DNA of 64,000 nt from Sepiola atlantica (Eukaryota; Mollusca; Cephalopoda; Sepiida; Sepiolidae). Below the pieces are notes generated by a model, which was not told the origin of the DNA, made no database searches, and worked only from the letters and a program-made list of their open reading frames with translations. The position numbers were made by a program, and so were the translations under genes. Each line of letters opens with the position of its first letter. Within the stretch, counting starts at the first letter, position 1. Positions 55,411 through 63,986 of the stretch are shown here, in pieces. The stretch covers positions 11,947,596-12,011,595 of the forward strand of contig OY744553.1 of the NCBI GenBank assembly GCA_963556195.1, written 5' to 3'.

Positions 55411-55413
<3 letters not shown>
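55200..55413. repeat. GTGCTCAAT-module element with long inverted repeat
   Basis: Module at 55200-55240, then arms 55237-55313 and 55335-55413 that are almost perfect complements (AAAGTTTTATTTATACAAAC, ACATATGTGCATACATGTTT, CGGTTGCACTTTTCCCAGAA). A hammerhead-like TGATGA-GGTTG...CAACC-GAAACATGTA lies on the plus strand at 55326-55370. It has the wrong first core base (A for C) and lacks a stem I partner, so it is incomplete. Confidence 0.7.

Positions 55414-55414
<1 letters not shown>

Positions 55415-55467
<53 letters not shown>
55415..55467. repeat. (TA)n microsatellite
   Basis: About 26 units bordering the tRNA/hammerhead dimer. Confidence 0.98.
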
Positions 55468-55470
<3 letters not shown>

Positions 55471-55552
55471 AGTGGTTCTAGATGTCGTGATTTGAGTTGT
55501 AAGATACTCTTAATCCGGGGTTTCAAATCGCATGACCAGTAGTGAATAGCCA

Positions 55553-55606
55553 TATCTCTATGCTGATGAGTCCCAATTATAAAGGACGAAATGTATAGTA
55601 CATATA
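55553..55606 (+). ncRNA. Hammerhead ribozyme motif E
   Basis: CTGATGA 55563-55569. Stem II GTCC/GGAC (55570-55573/55584-55587) with a CAATTATAAA loop. GAAA 55588-55591. Cleavage triplet GUA (cut after 55600). Stem I CTATG paired with CATAT (four pairs). The core is perfect; stem III (ATG...AGT) is weakened. Confidence 0.7.
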
Positions 55607-55787
55607 TAATAAACAAAAATATTATTTGTAGCGCCTAGAAAAACCTTCTATATGGGCACTGTACATGTAGTATTAACACAGCATGACGTCGCTAGCCATA
55701 AATACATCGTTTCTTTCATTAAGTTGAACGCTGTTATGACGTCAAGCCGCCGGATAAAGTGTTAAAATTATCACTGTTTATTAGCTA

Positions 55788-55867
55788 TTCAGCGGTGGCC
55801 CAGTGGTTTTAGATGTCGGGATTTGAGTTGTAAAATACTCGGAATCCGGGGTTTCGAATCGCATGAC
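55788..55867 (+). promoter_or_regulatory. tRNA-like internal Pol III promoter (A and B boxes)
   Basis: TGGCCCAGTGG fits the A-box consensus. GGTTTCGAATC fits the B box with one extra T. Spacing of about 45 bp is normal for tRNA-derived SINE heads. Confidence 0.6.
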
Positions 55868-55880
55868 CAGTAGTGAATAG

Positions 55881-55938
55881 TCATATCCCTATGCTGATGA
55901 GTCCAGATTATAAAGGACGAGACGTACACGTACATAGA
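55881..55938 (+). ncRNA. Hammerhead ribozyme motif F (core mutated)
   Basis: CTGATGA 55894-55900. Stem II GTCC/GGAC (55901-55904/55915-55918). Stem III ACG/CGT with a TACA loop. Cleavage triplet GUA (cut after 55932). Stem I CTATG/CATAG is five perfect pairs. GAGA replaces the invariant GAAA (55919-55922), predicted to abolish cleavage. Confidence 0.7.
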
Positions 55939-55954
55939 TAATAATCAAAACGAA

Positions 55955-55984
55955 TATTATATATATATATAAATATATATATAT

Positions 55985-56045
<61 letters not shown>
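55955..56045. repeat. (TA)n microsatellite
   Basis: Interrupted TA/ATAC then about 30 perfect TA units. Confidence 0.97.
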
Positions 56046-56047
<2 letters not shown>

Positions 56048-56791
56048 GAAGAAGAATGGAAAGGAATTAGAGAAGCAAAAGTCAAATCATAATTCAATTC
56101 AATTGCTCAGAGCAAGGTATATTCCGCAAAAAAGGCAATTTATTCAAGTTAAATTTTCCTTAAGCCAGGCTTTTCAAAGATCAAAATCTTATCATCAGAG
56201 GAAGTCGCTGGGATAGATAAGTTGGCAAAGGCCAAGATTTAAAATTTGAAAAAATAAAATAAAAGTTGTAGGGTGAAAGAAACACAGGGCAAAATTCTGC
56301 CCGAATGCAAGCAAATGTCCGATTGCTAAAAAGTCCGGTGTCGAAAAGTCCAGCATAGAGAATGAGATGTAGATAGGTAGGTCGTTAAAAGGCCCGAAAG
56401 GTTGTGAGAGAGGAATCAAAGTTAAATTCCAAGAAGCCACAACTTCAGGTGTGGCGAAAATAGAAAATCCAAAGGGTAAAATGTCCAATAAGTGCAGGCA
56501 GGCTCAGAAGAGAGTGAGGTGGAAAATATTCGCCATTAACAATACTTCCTGGGCAAAGATGTCAGAGAAAATGCTTTAAAATGGGAAAAAATGTAGCGAA
56601 AATATTTTAAAGTTAGCCCGAAGCGAAAGCCGGCTTGAAAATGAGGAAAGGCATAAACTCCTGTGCGACCAATAGGCAGGGAGGGAATGAGTGAGGGGTG
56701 TGCAGGGGGAGAGGGGTGTGCAGGGGGATATTGAGCTATATACTCTTCACAAAAGGTATCACTTTTCCTAAAAGTTCACTTTTAGTACACC

Positions 56792-56796
<5 letters not shown>
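56046..56796 (-). repeat. TA-bounded non-coding repeat with hammerhead motif D
   Basis: A 750-bp block between (TA)n arrays with no credible coding frame (a 97-codon minus-strand frame at 56195-56488 lacks family features). Words such as AAAAGTCCGGTGTCGAAAAGTC suggest short internal duplication. By analogy with the other TA-bounded blocks it may be the end of a Penelope-like element; that is inference. Confidence 0.5.
56153..56206 (-). ncRNA. Hammerhead ribozyme motif D (best-formed in the window)
   Basis: Minus strand: stem I TTCCT/AGGAA (five perfect pairs) and the CTGATGA core. Stem II AAGAT/ATCTT is closed by a U.U at 10.1/11.1, with a TTTG loop. GAAA follows. Stem III AAGC/GCTT (four perfect pairs including A15.1-U16.1) has a CTG loop. 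The cleavage triplet is UUA. Every invariant core position is kept and all three helices form. Confidence 0.75.

Positions 56797-56862
<66 letters not shown>
56797..56862. repeat. (TA)n microsatellite
   Basis: About 32 units, adjoining the mariner derivative's terminus. Confidence 0.98.
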
Positions 56863-56865
<3 letters not shown>

Positions 56866-57404
56866 GCCTGTCTAAAAAGTATACGACCTTAGGCCAGAAA
56901 AAATATTTCAAATACGTGACGGAGTTGGGACTTTAATCCCCTTCAAAGTAGGCCCCTTGAGCTTGCACACACTTAGCCCACCGATCCATCCACTGCCGGA
57001 AACACCTCTGATAGTTATTTATTTTAAATGGTGTTCGTCTCCGCCGTCGCATTCCGCATTATCTCTTTTTTCGCACCCTTTAAACAACAGCTGTAGCCGT
57101 TTGGGGCCTGCCAGAACGCTGGTAACTCTCCGCTGATGTGCGGCCACGTTTGAATCGGTTGAACCACTCCTTAATTTGTGTCACACGCATCGCATCGTCT
57201 CCAAACACCTGCTGAACTTAACGCGACCGCGAAGATGCACACCATTCCAACAAGAAGACTCCCGACAGTGGATTGATCGGTGGGCTTAGTGAGTGCAAGC
57301 ACAAAGGGGGCCTAATTTGAAGGGGATTACAGTCACAACCCTGTCACGTACTTGAAATATTTTTTTCTCGACTAAGGGCGGATACTTTTCAGACAGACCT
57401 CGTA
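56863..57404 (-). mobile_element. Mariner internal-deletion derivative (0.54 kb) with duplicated 3' ends
   Basis: Ends GGCCTGTCTAAAAAGTATAC and its inverted counterpart (GGATACTTTTcAGACAGACC) match the termini of the full mariner at 59558-60870. Read on the minus strand it keeps an N-terminal fragment (QIKEWFNRFKRG...TSAES) joined directly to the far C-terminal region. The catalytic domain is deleted. The outer 150 bp at both ends correspond to the transposon's 3' end, so it is palindromic-like. Confidence 0.7.
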
Positions 57405-57664
57405 TATATCTTCTTTTTTGAGTGAAACATGAACATGCTTCTGATTTTGCTGTTCATTCGGATCTTATTTTTGTTCTGTATGTAATGACCCTGGATTATT
57501 TCTGTTTACCCTTTTGTTCTGGGCTCGTGAAGAGAAGAATTGTTTGTTTTTTATGATAAACTACCTGGATTTTTGTTTACTATACTGATTATGTAAACAA
57601 TTGTTTCGGTATAAAATAATTAGAATATTATATAACAAGCCGCGCGTGCGTGGTCCCCCTTTGT
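57405..57664. other. Unassigned sequence
   Basis: No gene. A CTCGTGAAGAGAAGAATTGT word near 57525 resembles the hammerhead A region but lacks CTGA and GAAA. Confidence 0.35.
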
Positions 57665-58245
57665 ATGTGACTCGATGTGGCGAGTGTAAAATGCAATAAA
57701 TTTGGGCTATTTGGTGCATTTTTGACCCCCCCACTTTGAACCCCATGGGGGCGCGAACCAGAATTTTTCTGAGGTCAAGGATGCTCATTTTATATCCAGA
57801 ACAATTGCCTCTACATTTTGGCCAAGTTTCAGAAAAATTGAATGGATGGATCAAAGTTATGGGAGATAAGGGTCATTTTTTGCCATTTTGAGGGCTTTTG
57901 ACCCCCTGGGGGCGCGGACCAGATTTTTTCCAAGGTCAGCAATACTTATTTTCTATTAGGAACAATTGCCTCCACATTTTGGCCAAGTTTAAGAGAAATT
58001 GAATGGATGGATGAAAAGTTATGGAGCAAGAAATGTCATTTTTTTGCAATTTCGGGGCCTTTTGACGCCCTGTGGGGCTAACCAGATTATTTTTCAAAAA
58101 TTGGAGAATGTCACTTTCTAACCTGACCAAAGTTACAACTTCATGCAAAATTTCAGAGAAATTCAATGGATGGTTGCGGATAAAAATATGGACGGACGGA
58201 CGGACATGCCTCAAAACATAAGTCCCCTTAATAATAAACCTTGAC
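57665..58245. repeat. Diverged tandem repeat, about 160-bp unit, 3 units plus
   Basis: GGGGCGCGAACCAGA, GGGGGCGCGGACCAGA and TGGGGCTAACCAGA mark unit starts (57748, 57908, 58070). CATTTTGGCCAAGTTT and AATTGAATGGATGGAT recur in phase. Ends in GGACGGACGGACGGAC. Such modules are frequent non-coding repeats in invertebrates; class unknown. Confidence 0.7.
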
Positions 58246-58255
58246 ACAAATATAA

Positions 58256-58835
58256 CCTGAAGAAGAGTCAACTACGTCGTAAGATGGGGAGGTACTGTTG
58301 CTACATTTGGGGAGGTGCCGCTCAGAGTACCCTTTTCTGCCTTGAGAGGGTAGAAAACCGACTTCGAAATTTAATGGAAGATGCCCACTTCTCTTCCCTA
58401 CAGTCGCTTTCTCGCAGAAAAGACGTTGCTAGTATTTTTCTCTACTGTCGTTATTTTCATGGTAAGTGCTCGACTAAGCTTTAATCTATAGGAAAACATT
58501 CACAACAAAAACTCGTCAAGCTACAACCACTGCCAATAAATTCCTTTCCCTCCTCTGGCTACCTAGAACTAAGCGGAACATCTATGAGCGGAGTTTCTTC
58601 CATAGAACTACTCGTCTGTGGAACACAGTACCACGGGGCTGCTTCCCGGCTGACTATAACATTACCGTTTTCACGTCCAATATAAACAACCTCTTGTTAA
58701 GACATCCTCTTAAAAGTCACTTTCTGATCATAACTAATCCCCTCGGTTTTTCACCATCTACTTGTCAAACTCAAAAACCCTTATCATCGAGTGGCCTGTC
58801 GGCCTTGATAAGAGGTGACTTGATGGTTTAAAAAA
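58256..58835 (+). pseudogene. LINE ORF2 C-terminal tail (family L1 of this window), third copy
   Basis: The best-preserved copy: 'RYCCYIWGGAAQSTLFCLER', 'VENRLRNLMEDAHFSSLQSL', SRRKDVASIFLYCRYFHGKC. After a frameshift, 'SFFHRTTRLWNTVPRGCFPA' follows near 58590-58650. This is the standard ORF2 C-terminal pattern of CR1/Jockey-group LINEs. The 3' UTR ends GTGGCCTGTCGGCCTTGATA. Reverse transcriptase absent; at least one frameshift and one stop. Confidence 0.8.
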
Positions 58836-58894
58836 AAGAAGCTATATTTAAAGTCAGGACGTGTTTTTCTCTAAAATATTATATTTTCGTCTAA

Positions 58895-59010
58895 ACAAAG
58901 CGAATCTACTACCACTCCTCATGGTTATAGTGAGGTTAACTCAATACTCCCGAAAGCTCCCAAATTCCAGCCGCGCCACCGGATACATTTTTAAGGTTAT
59001 ATTCAGGACC
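58895..59010 (+). repeat. Relative of the unique part of the 127-bp-monomer element
   Basis: CTACTACCACTCCtcaTGGT...CGCCaCCGGAT...TTAAGGTTATATTCAGGACC parallels 42285-42415. Confidence 0.55.
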
Positions 59011-59139
59011 CAAAAATAAAGTTTAAGAAATCAGGTTCAGAAAGAACACTTACTTACTCTCTCCTTCGCCCCGCGGTCCTAAAACGAGGGTGGGGGGGGG
59101 AACAATTTATGATGAAAAGGAGGAAGCTTTTTATATGAA

Positions 59140-59275
59140 GACGATCAATTTCTCATTTGCGTCTGTCTTTAATGGTATCGTGAGCGTCTACAGAGGCAGA
59201 CAATCGACGGACACCGGATATTGCCGACAATTGGCGAATAATCCAAACCGGAGATGGGCGAATAAACCCGATTCG
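59140..59275 (+). repeat. Dispersed repeat A, copy 2
   Basis: Colinear with 25345-25490 (TCAATTTCTCATTTGCGTCT, CGGATATTGCCGACAATTGG). Confidence 0.6.
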
Positions 59276-59557
59276 AAGAGTCTTATTGTTTGTAGTTCTT
59301 TGTCAGTCAAAGATTAATGACCTTTAACAGTCAATAAATAAATAAATAAATAAAAAAAACAAAATAAATAAAAAATCAAAATGGCTGCCAATTTTGTTGA
59401 CATTTAAAAAGTACTATTTGATGAATTATAATTTAAAATTGCGCGACTCTACCAGTCTGCACGATTGGATACGTTTTAAAAGACTAATTTTTTAGACAGA
59501 AGTACTTATTTGTCTCAGTATACTGATATATCTGTTAAAATGAATACCAGGTGGCAG
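59276..59557. other. Unassigned sequence with (AAAT)n
   Basis: (AAAT)n near 59330-59372; otherwise nothing. Confidence 0.4.
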
Positions 59558-60870
59558 TAAATCATCTAAAAAGTATCCGACCGTTATTTTGTTCGTGCGA
59601 AATAGAGACGATAGGGCGGCGCCACTCTACACAGTGAAGGAAGACACCTTCATTCGCATGTGTGAATTTTATCACCACCTTCCTGCGCGTTAGTCGCTGC
59701 CTGTCGGTCGCTGAGTGAGGTGCTATACAACGTGTTCGTCGGATCACCGATTCTCTCGAGATGACTGAACGTGTTGAGCAAAGGTACTACATCGAATTTT
59801 GTTAAAAGCTTCGTGATTCTCAAAGCACAACAATTCGTAAGATTCAGCAGGTGTTTGGAGAAGATGCGATGGGTGAAACACAAGTTGAGGAGTGGTTCAA
59901 ACGATTAAAAAATAACCGTACATCAGCGGAGAGTGACCAGCGTTCTGACAGGCCCAAACTGCTCGGAGTGCAACTGTTGTAAAAAGGGTGCGAAATTTGG
60001 TGATGGAAGACCGTCGTTCAACCGTGCGAGAGATCGCCTAAGAGGGTGGAGTGAGTAAAGATTCCGCACATGCAATTTTGCGTGATGATTTGAACATGCA
60101 CAAAATGGCTGCAAAATTTGTGTCCAAGTTGTTGTCGCAGGAACAAAAGGACCCTCGTTTTCCAGTTGTACAGGACCTTCTGGAAATCGTCAACACTGAT
60201 TCTGGGTTTCTGAACACCGTGATAACTGGAGATGAGTCATGGGTGTACGGGTACGACACAGAAACAAAAAGACAGTCGTCGCAATGGAAGCATCCCGAGT
60301 CTCCAAGGCCAAAATAAGGCCGACGGGTGCGAAGCAAAATCAAGGTGATACTGACTGTCTTCTTTGATATCCGTGGAATTGTGCATCACGAATACGCACC
60401 GGAAGGAGCAACAGTGACAAAGGAGTATTATCAAGACGTTCTCCAGCGTCTCCGTGACGCAATCTGGCGCAAAAGTCCAGAAATGTGGACGGCGAAAACT
60501 GGCAACTGTATCACGACAACGCATCCGCACATTCATCCCAATTGATCCAACATTTCTGTAGCCAAACATGGAATTCTAGTCGTTCGCAAACCTTCTTACT
60601 CTCCAGACATGGCTCCTTGCGACTTCTGGTTGTTTCAAACATTGAAGACGCCACTGAAAAGTTTCCCGTTTCGAGACTAGAGAAAAGATAATGCGAAATA
60701 CGACGGTGGAGATGAACACGATTCCGAAATAATATTTCCAGAGGTGTTTCCGGCAGTAGATGGATCGGTGGGCTAACTGAGTGCAAGAAGGGGATTAGGG
60801 TCCCAACCCCGTCATGTGTTTGAAATATTTTTCTAGCCTAAGGTCGGATACTTTTTAGACAGGCCTCGTA
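59558..60870 (+). mobile_element. Full-length but decayed mariner (DD34D) transposon, 1.31 kb
   Basis: TA-flanked. Inner inverted repeat TCTAAAAAGTATCCGACC at the left (59566) and GGTCGGATACTTTTTAGACA at the right. The outermost bases of the left end have diverged. Length is normal for mariner. The transposase lies on the plus strand and is broken. Confidence 0.88.
59761..60690 (+). pseudogene. Mariner transposase pseudogene
   Basis: Starts MTERVEQRYYIEFC, then a stop, then the helix-turn-helix region (STTIRKIQQVFGEDAMGETQ, EEWFKR). The catalytic triad is spread over shifted frames: GDESWVYGYD (first Asp near 60229-60231), HDNASAH (second Asp, near 60504), and SPDMAPCDFWLF (third Asp, near 60620). 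Spacing between the second and third Asp is 34 residues when the frameshift is ignored, i.e. DD34D mariner. At least three stops and three frameshifts; not functional. Confidence 0.88.
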
Positions 60871-60969
60871 AAATGTACATATCTTTCCTCTATAAATAAA
60901 AAATTATATATTTCAGATTGATTCACAAAGGAATCTAATTTCAATTGCAAATGGAAAGCTCGTTATTTA

Positions 60970-61225
60970 AGTATAAAAATGGTAGTGCTTGGTATTGTGA
61001 CCCTTTCGGTGTCTTTTTGTTTTAACAGTTTTCTTCCTTTCGTCATCCATTCTGGTATTATTTTGATACACCCTCTCAGTTTCTGCATCTTTCATGTAGT
61101 GATTTGTTTTTAACCAGTATTAAATGTACTCTATCGCAGTTTGGCGCTTCCCAGTTTGCCATTTTCTTTAGGGTTGTCTTGAGCGTTTCTTCATTAATTT
61201 CTGTTTCTATTCCTTCTTCAATTTC
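60970..61225 (-). pseudogene. R4-like element internal fragment, decayed
   Basis: The reverse complement matches 36010-36260 of the full-length element: GAAATTGAAGAAGGAA, AAAATGGCAAACTGGgAaGC, CAGAATGGATGACG, AAAAAGACaCCgAAAggG, with indels. This is the start of the reverse transcriptase region. It directly abuts the (TTC)n array. Confidence 0.75.
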
Positions 61226-62245
61226 CGAAAGTTCTTCTTCTTCTTCTTCTTCTTCTTCTTCTTTCTTATCCGTTTCTTCTTCTTCTTCTTCTTCTTCTTC
61301 TTCTTCTTCTTCTTCTTCTTCTTCTTCTTCTTTCTTATCCGTTTCTTCCTTTTCTTCTTTTTCTTCTTCTTCTTCTTCTTCTTCTTCTTCTTCTTCTTCT
61401 TCTTTTTCTTCTTCTTCTTCTTCTTCTTCTTCTGCTACTTTTTTCCTTCTTTTATTCTTCTTCTTCTTCTTTTTCTTCTTTTCTTCTTCTTCTTCTTTCT
61501 TATCTTCTTCTTCTTATCTTATCTTCTATTTCTTCTTCTTCTTCTTTTTTCTTCTTCTTTCTTATCTTCTTCTTCTTCTTCTTCTTCTTTCTTATCTTCT
61601 TCTTCTTATCTTATCTTCTTCTTTTTACTTCTTCTTCTTTTTCTTCTTCTTCTTCTTCTTCTTCTTCTTATCCTTTTTTCTTTTTTTTCTTCTTCTTTTT
61701 TTTCGTCTTCTTCTTCTTCTTATCCTTTTTTTCTTTTTTTTTCTTCTTCTTCTTTTTCTTCATTTCTTCTTCTTATCCTTTTCTTCCTTTTCTTCTTCTT
61801 TTTCTTCTTCTTCTTCTTCTTTATTCTTCTTCTTTTGCTTCTTTTTTCCTTCTTTTTTTCTTCTTCTTTTTCTTCTTTTCTTCTTCTTCTTTCTTATCTT
61901 CTTCTTCTTATCTTCTATTTCTTCTTCTTCTTCTTTTTTCTTCTTCTTTCTTATCTTCTTCTTCTTCTTTCTTATTCTTCTTATCTTATCTTCTTCTTTT
62001 TACTTCTTCTTCTTTTTCTTCTTCTTCTTCTTCTTATCCTTTTTTCTTTTTTTTTCTTCTTCTTTTTCTTCATTTCTTCTTCTTCTTCTTTTTCTTCTTC
62101 TTCTTCTTCTTCTTCTTCTTATCCTTTTTTCTTTTTTCTTCTTCTTTTTCTTCATTTCTTCTTCTTCTTCTTCATTTCTTCTTCTTCTTCTTCTTCTTCT
62201 TCTTCTTCTTCTTCTTCTTCTTCTTCTTCTTCTTCTTCTTCTTCA
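61226..62245. repeat. (TTC)n-rich pyrimidine array, 1.0 kb
   Basis: TTC units with CTTATC, TTTTTC and TATTTC variants. A block from about 61440 recurs at about 61845 with the same variant order, so there is a 400-bp internal duplication. Plus-strand frames (up to 388 codons of Ser/Phe/Leu) are artefacts. Confidence 0.97.
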
Positions 62246-62655
62246 CACCCAAAACAACTCAACGGCTTAACAGGTATTTTACCATAAAATACACGTTCCT
62301 TTCTTTAAAATCATTAGTTTAAAACAAATAAAACAACAACAAAAAAACAATCGGGTTGATCGCGTGGAGTAACAAGCAACCGGATTACAGCTATGTTCAT
62401 CAGTCACTCCAAAATATATAGTTTCGAACGTGAAGAATAGCCAACAGAATCAAAATCCAGGATGTTATTTATAAAAATAATCCGAATAAACAGTTTATCC
62501 ATCGGGTCACCCGGTTCAATAATCAATGTAATCGATTAAAATAATCAAATAAAATAAATTGATTTTCTTGTTAGCACAAGATTCAGTCACGGCCGAACGC
62601 GTACCATGTACTCACATGTTGGACCATGTGAAGGTAACCAACCCCCATAAAGAAA
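62246..62655. other. Unassigned sequence
   Basis: No gene recognised. Confidence 0.35.
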
Positions 62656-62657
62656 AA

Positions 62658-62955
62658 TGGTGCTTTTATTTACCGCTTCTCCAGGAAGTTCGGCACAAGA
62701 TCAGACGTTGTTTTAAATAGCCAGCGAACGAGGATAAGTGCGTCTGCCTTAAATAATGCCCGAGCAGCCCCGTCGGCTTTCCCTGGTAAAGGCACCACAG
62801 GCAATTATCAATAAACTGCCCCCTTCTCTAGGAGGGAAGGTAAAACCTGGGAGGGTGGACCTCCTAGAACTGAGCTGAACCATATCTCAGCCTAATAGCA
62901 ATGAAGCCACTGTCGGACTGATTGTCGCAGACGTATCCTCAATCGACTGGTGGTT
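62658..62955 (-). mobile_element. SINE of the U2-body family with alternative head
   Basis: Shares GGGAGGGTGGACCTCCTAGA, CACCACAGGCAATT and GCAGCCCCGTCGGC blocks with the U2-headed copies. On the 5' side it continues into GACTGATTGTCGCAGACGTA rather than U2 sequence. Confidence 0.65.
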
Positions 62956-63535
62956 GTATAGAATCGTCAGAAGTTAACACGGTATGCAGAATCGTCAGTC
63001 TGCACCGACATCTGATACGTCAACATCTCTACATGTGTGGTTTCTATTAAACACGTTCCCCAAAATTGCTTTCTTGAGTGCTACAACGTTGTGCTCTTAA
63101 AATATAAGCGATGCTGAACCTCAAAAAAGATGTGTGGTCATTTTGATGCCGTAAAACCAAAAGGTAGAATCGATCTTGCTTCTGTACCATGCACTTCCTG
63201 CAATGACGTCATATCCGGCAACGTAGTCAATACTCTAGTCGGTTAACTTCAAATAGAATTTCCCACTAGTTATGCAAATGGAAAATACCGTTTTTAACAT
63301 TATATTTACACACCGACCCTAATCTTGCTACCCTATAGAATCATCAGGACTTGAACACGATAACCCAAGTCGTCAGTTTGCGCCATCATCCACTCTACCG
63401 TTATCATGTGGATGAGACACGTTACTATAATATTGTTTCCCTGAGGTCTACAACGTGGTCCTATTTAAATCTAACGGGTGGTAGACCTCGAAAATGGACG
63501 TCTGGTCACTTTGATGTCGTATACCCAAAATGTTG
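62955..63535. repeat. Diverged direct duplication (about 200 bp, 380 bp apart)
   Basis: TAGAATCGTCAGaAgTtaaCACG (62957) and TAGAATCATCAGGACTTGAA (63338) start two colinear blocks. Both contain CGTCAGTnTGC, CTACAACGT, AGACCTCgAAAAtGgACGTC-type words, TGGTCAnTTTGATGnCGTA and TnGAATCGATnTTGCT. Confidence 0.65.
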
Positions 63536-63679
63536 AATCGATATTGCTGCTCAACCACACACTGATGAGGACAACCTTTTCCACAAGCTAGCCACAGAGA
63601 CCCCTCCACGAGCTCGTACGCCCACCAGCTCCTGCTTTCAACACCCGGTGACGTCACAAAACGAATCTGGCTGAAACGT

Positions 63680-63986
63680 CGCTGGACGGAGGAATGGCAG
63701 GCAGCAGATAAATGAAGGTTGCACAGATTTGTGGAGGATCCGGATAACCTACCAGCAGTGGACAATGCTCAACCGCCTCAGGACAGGTGTCGGCCGTTTT
63801 GCCGCGACCATGAAAGGATGGGAACTCAGGGACTCGGCTATCTGCGACTGTGGTCATTCTGAACAGACAGTAGACCAAATCATCGAGTCATGCCTCAACC
63901 ATCTACCACCCAACGGTGAAGCCGGCATAGCTGCGCTAGACAACAAAACACTAGCATGGCTTTTCTCAACCGAGCTGGTGATCTAA
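63680..63986 (+). pseudogene. Non-LTR retrotransposon ORF2 C-terminal tail
   Basis: Frame ending at 63986: 'WTMLNRLRTGVGRFAATMKG', 'WELRDSAICDCGHSEQTVDQ', IIESCLNHLPP, then LDNKTLAWLFSTELVI. The pattern 'W..LNR.RTG.Gr......W.l.dS..CdCG...QT..Hi...Cp....' is typical of the ORF2 end of several animal LINE groups, with a zinc-knuckle-like CDCG...C. A frameshift lies upstream near 63705. The right window edge is close to the element's 3' UTR. Confidence 0.75.

Larger units (their letters stand above)
55468..55935 (+). mobile_element. Retrozyme/Sm-alpha-like tandem dimer: tRNA-like head plus hammerhead ribozymes
   Basis: Two head-to-tail copies of one unit. Each has a tRNA-like segment (complete in copy 2, 55788-55867: A box GGTGGCCCAGTGGTTTTAGA, B box in GGGGTTTCGAATCGC; truncated in copy 1 by (TA)n), then GACCAGTAGTGAATAG, then a hammerhead. 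The ribozymes are 331 bp apart. Predicted cuts after 55600 and 55932 would release a 332-nt monomer, the arrangement used by retrozymes and by schistosome Sm-alpha elements. No coding frame. Copy 2's ribozyme has GAGA for GAAA, so this locus is probably decayed. Confidence 0.7.

Noticed and set aside
63552..63680. CTGATGAGG (63556) with GCTGAAACG (63672) as a hammerhead
   Set aside because: More than 100 bases apart with only partial pairing between; no stem I or III.
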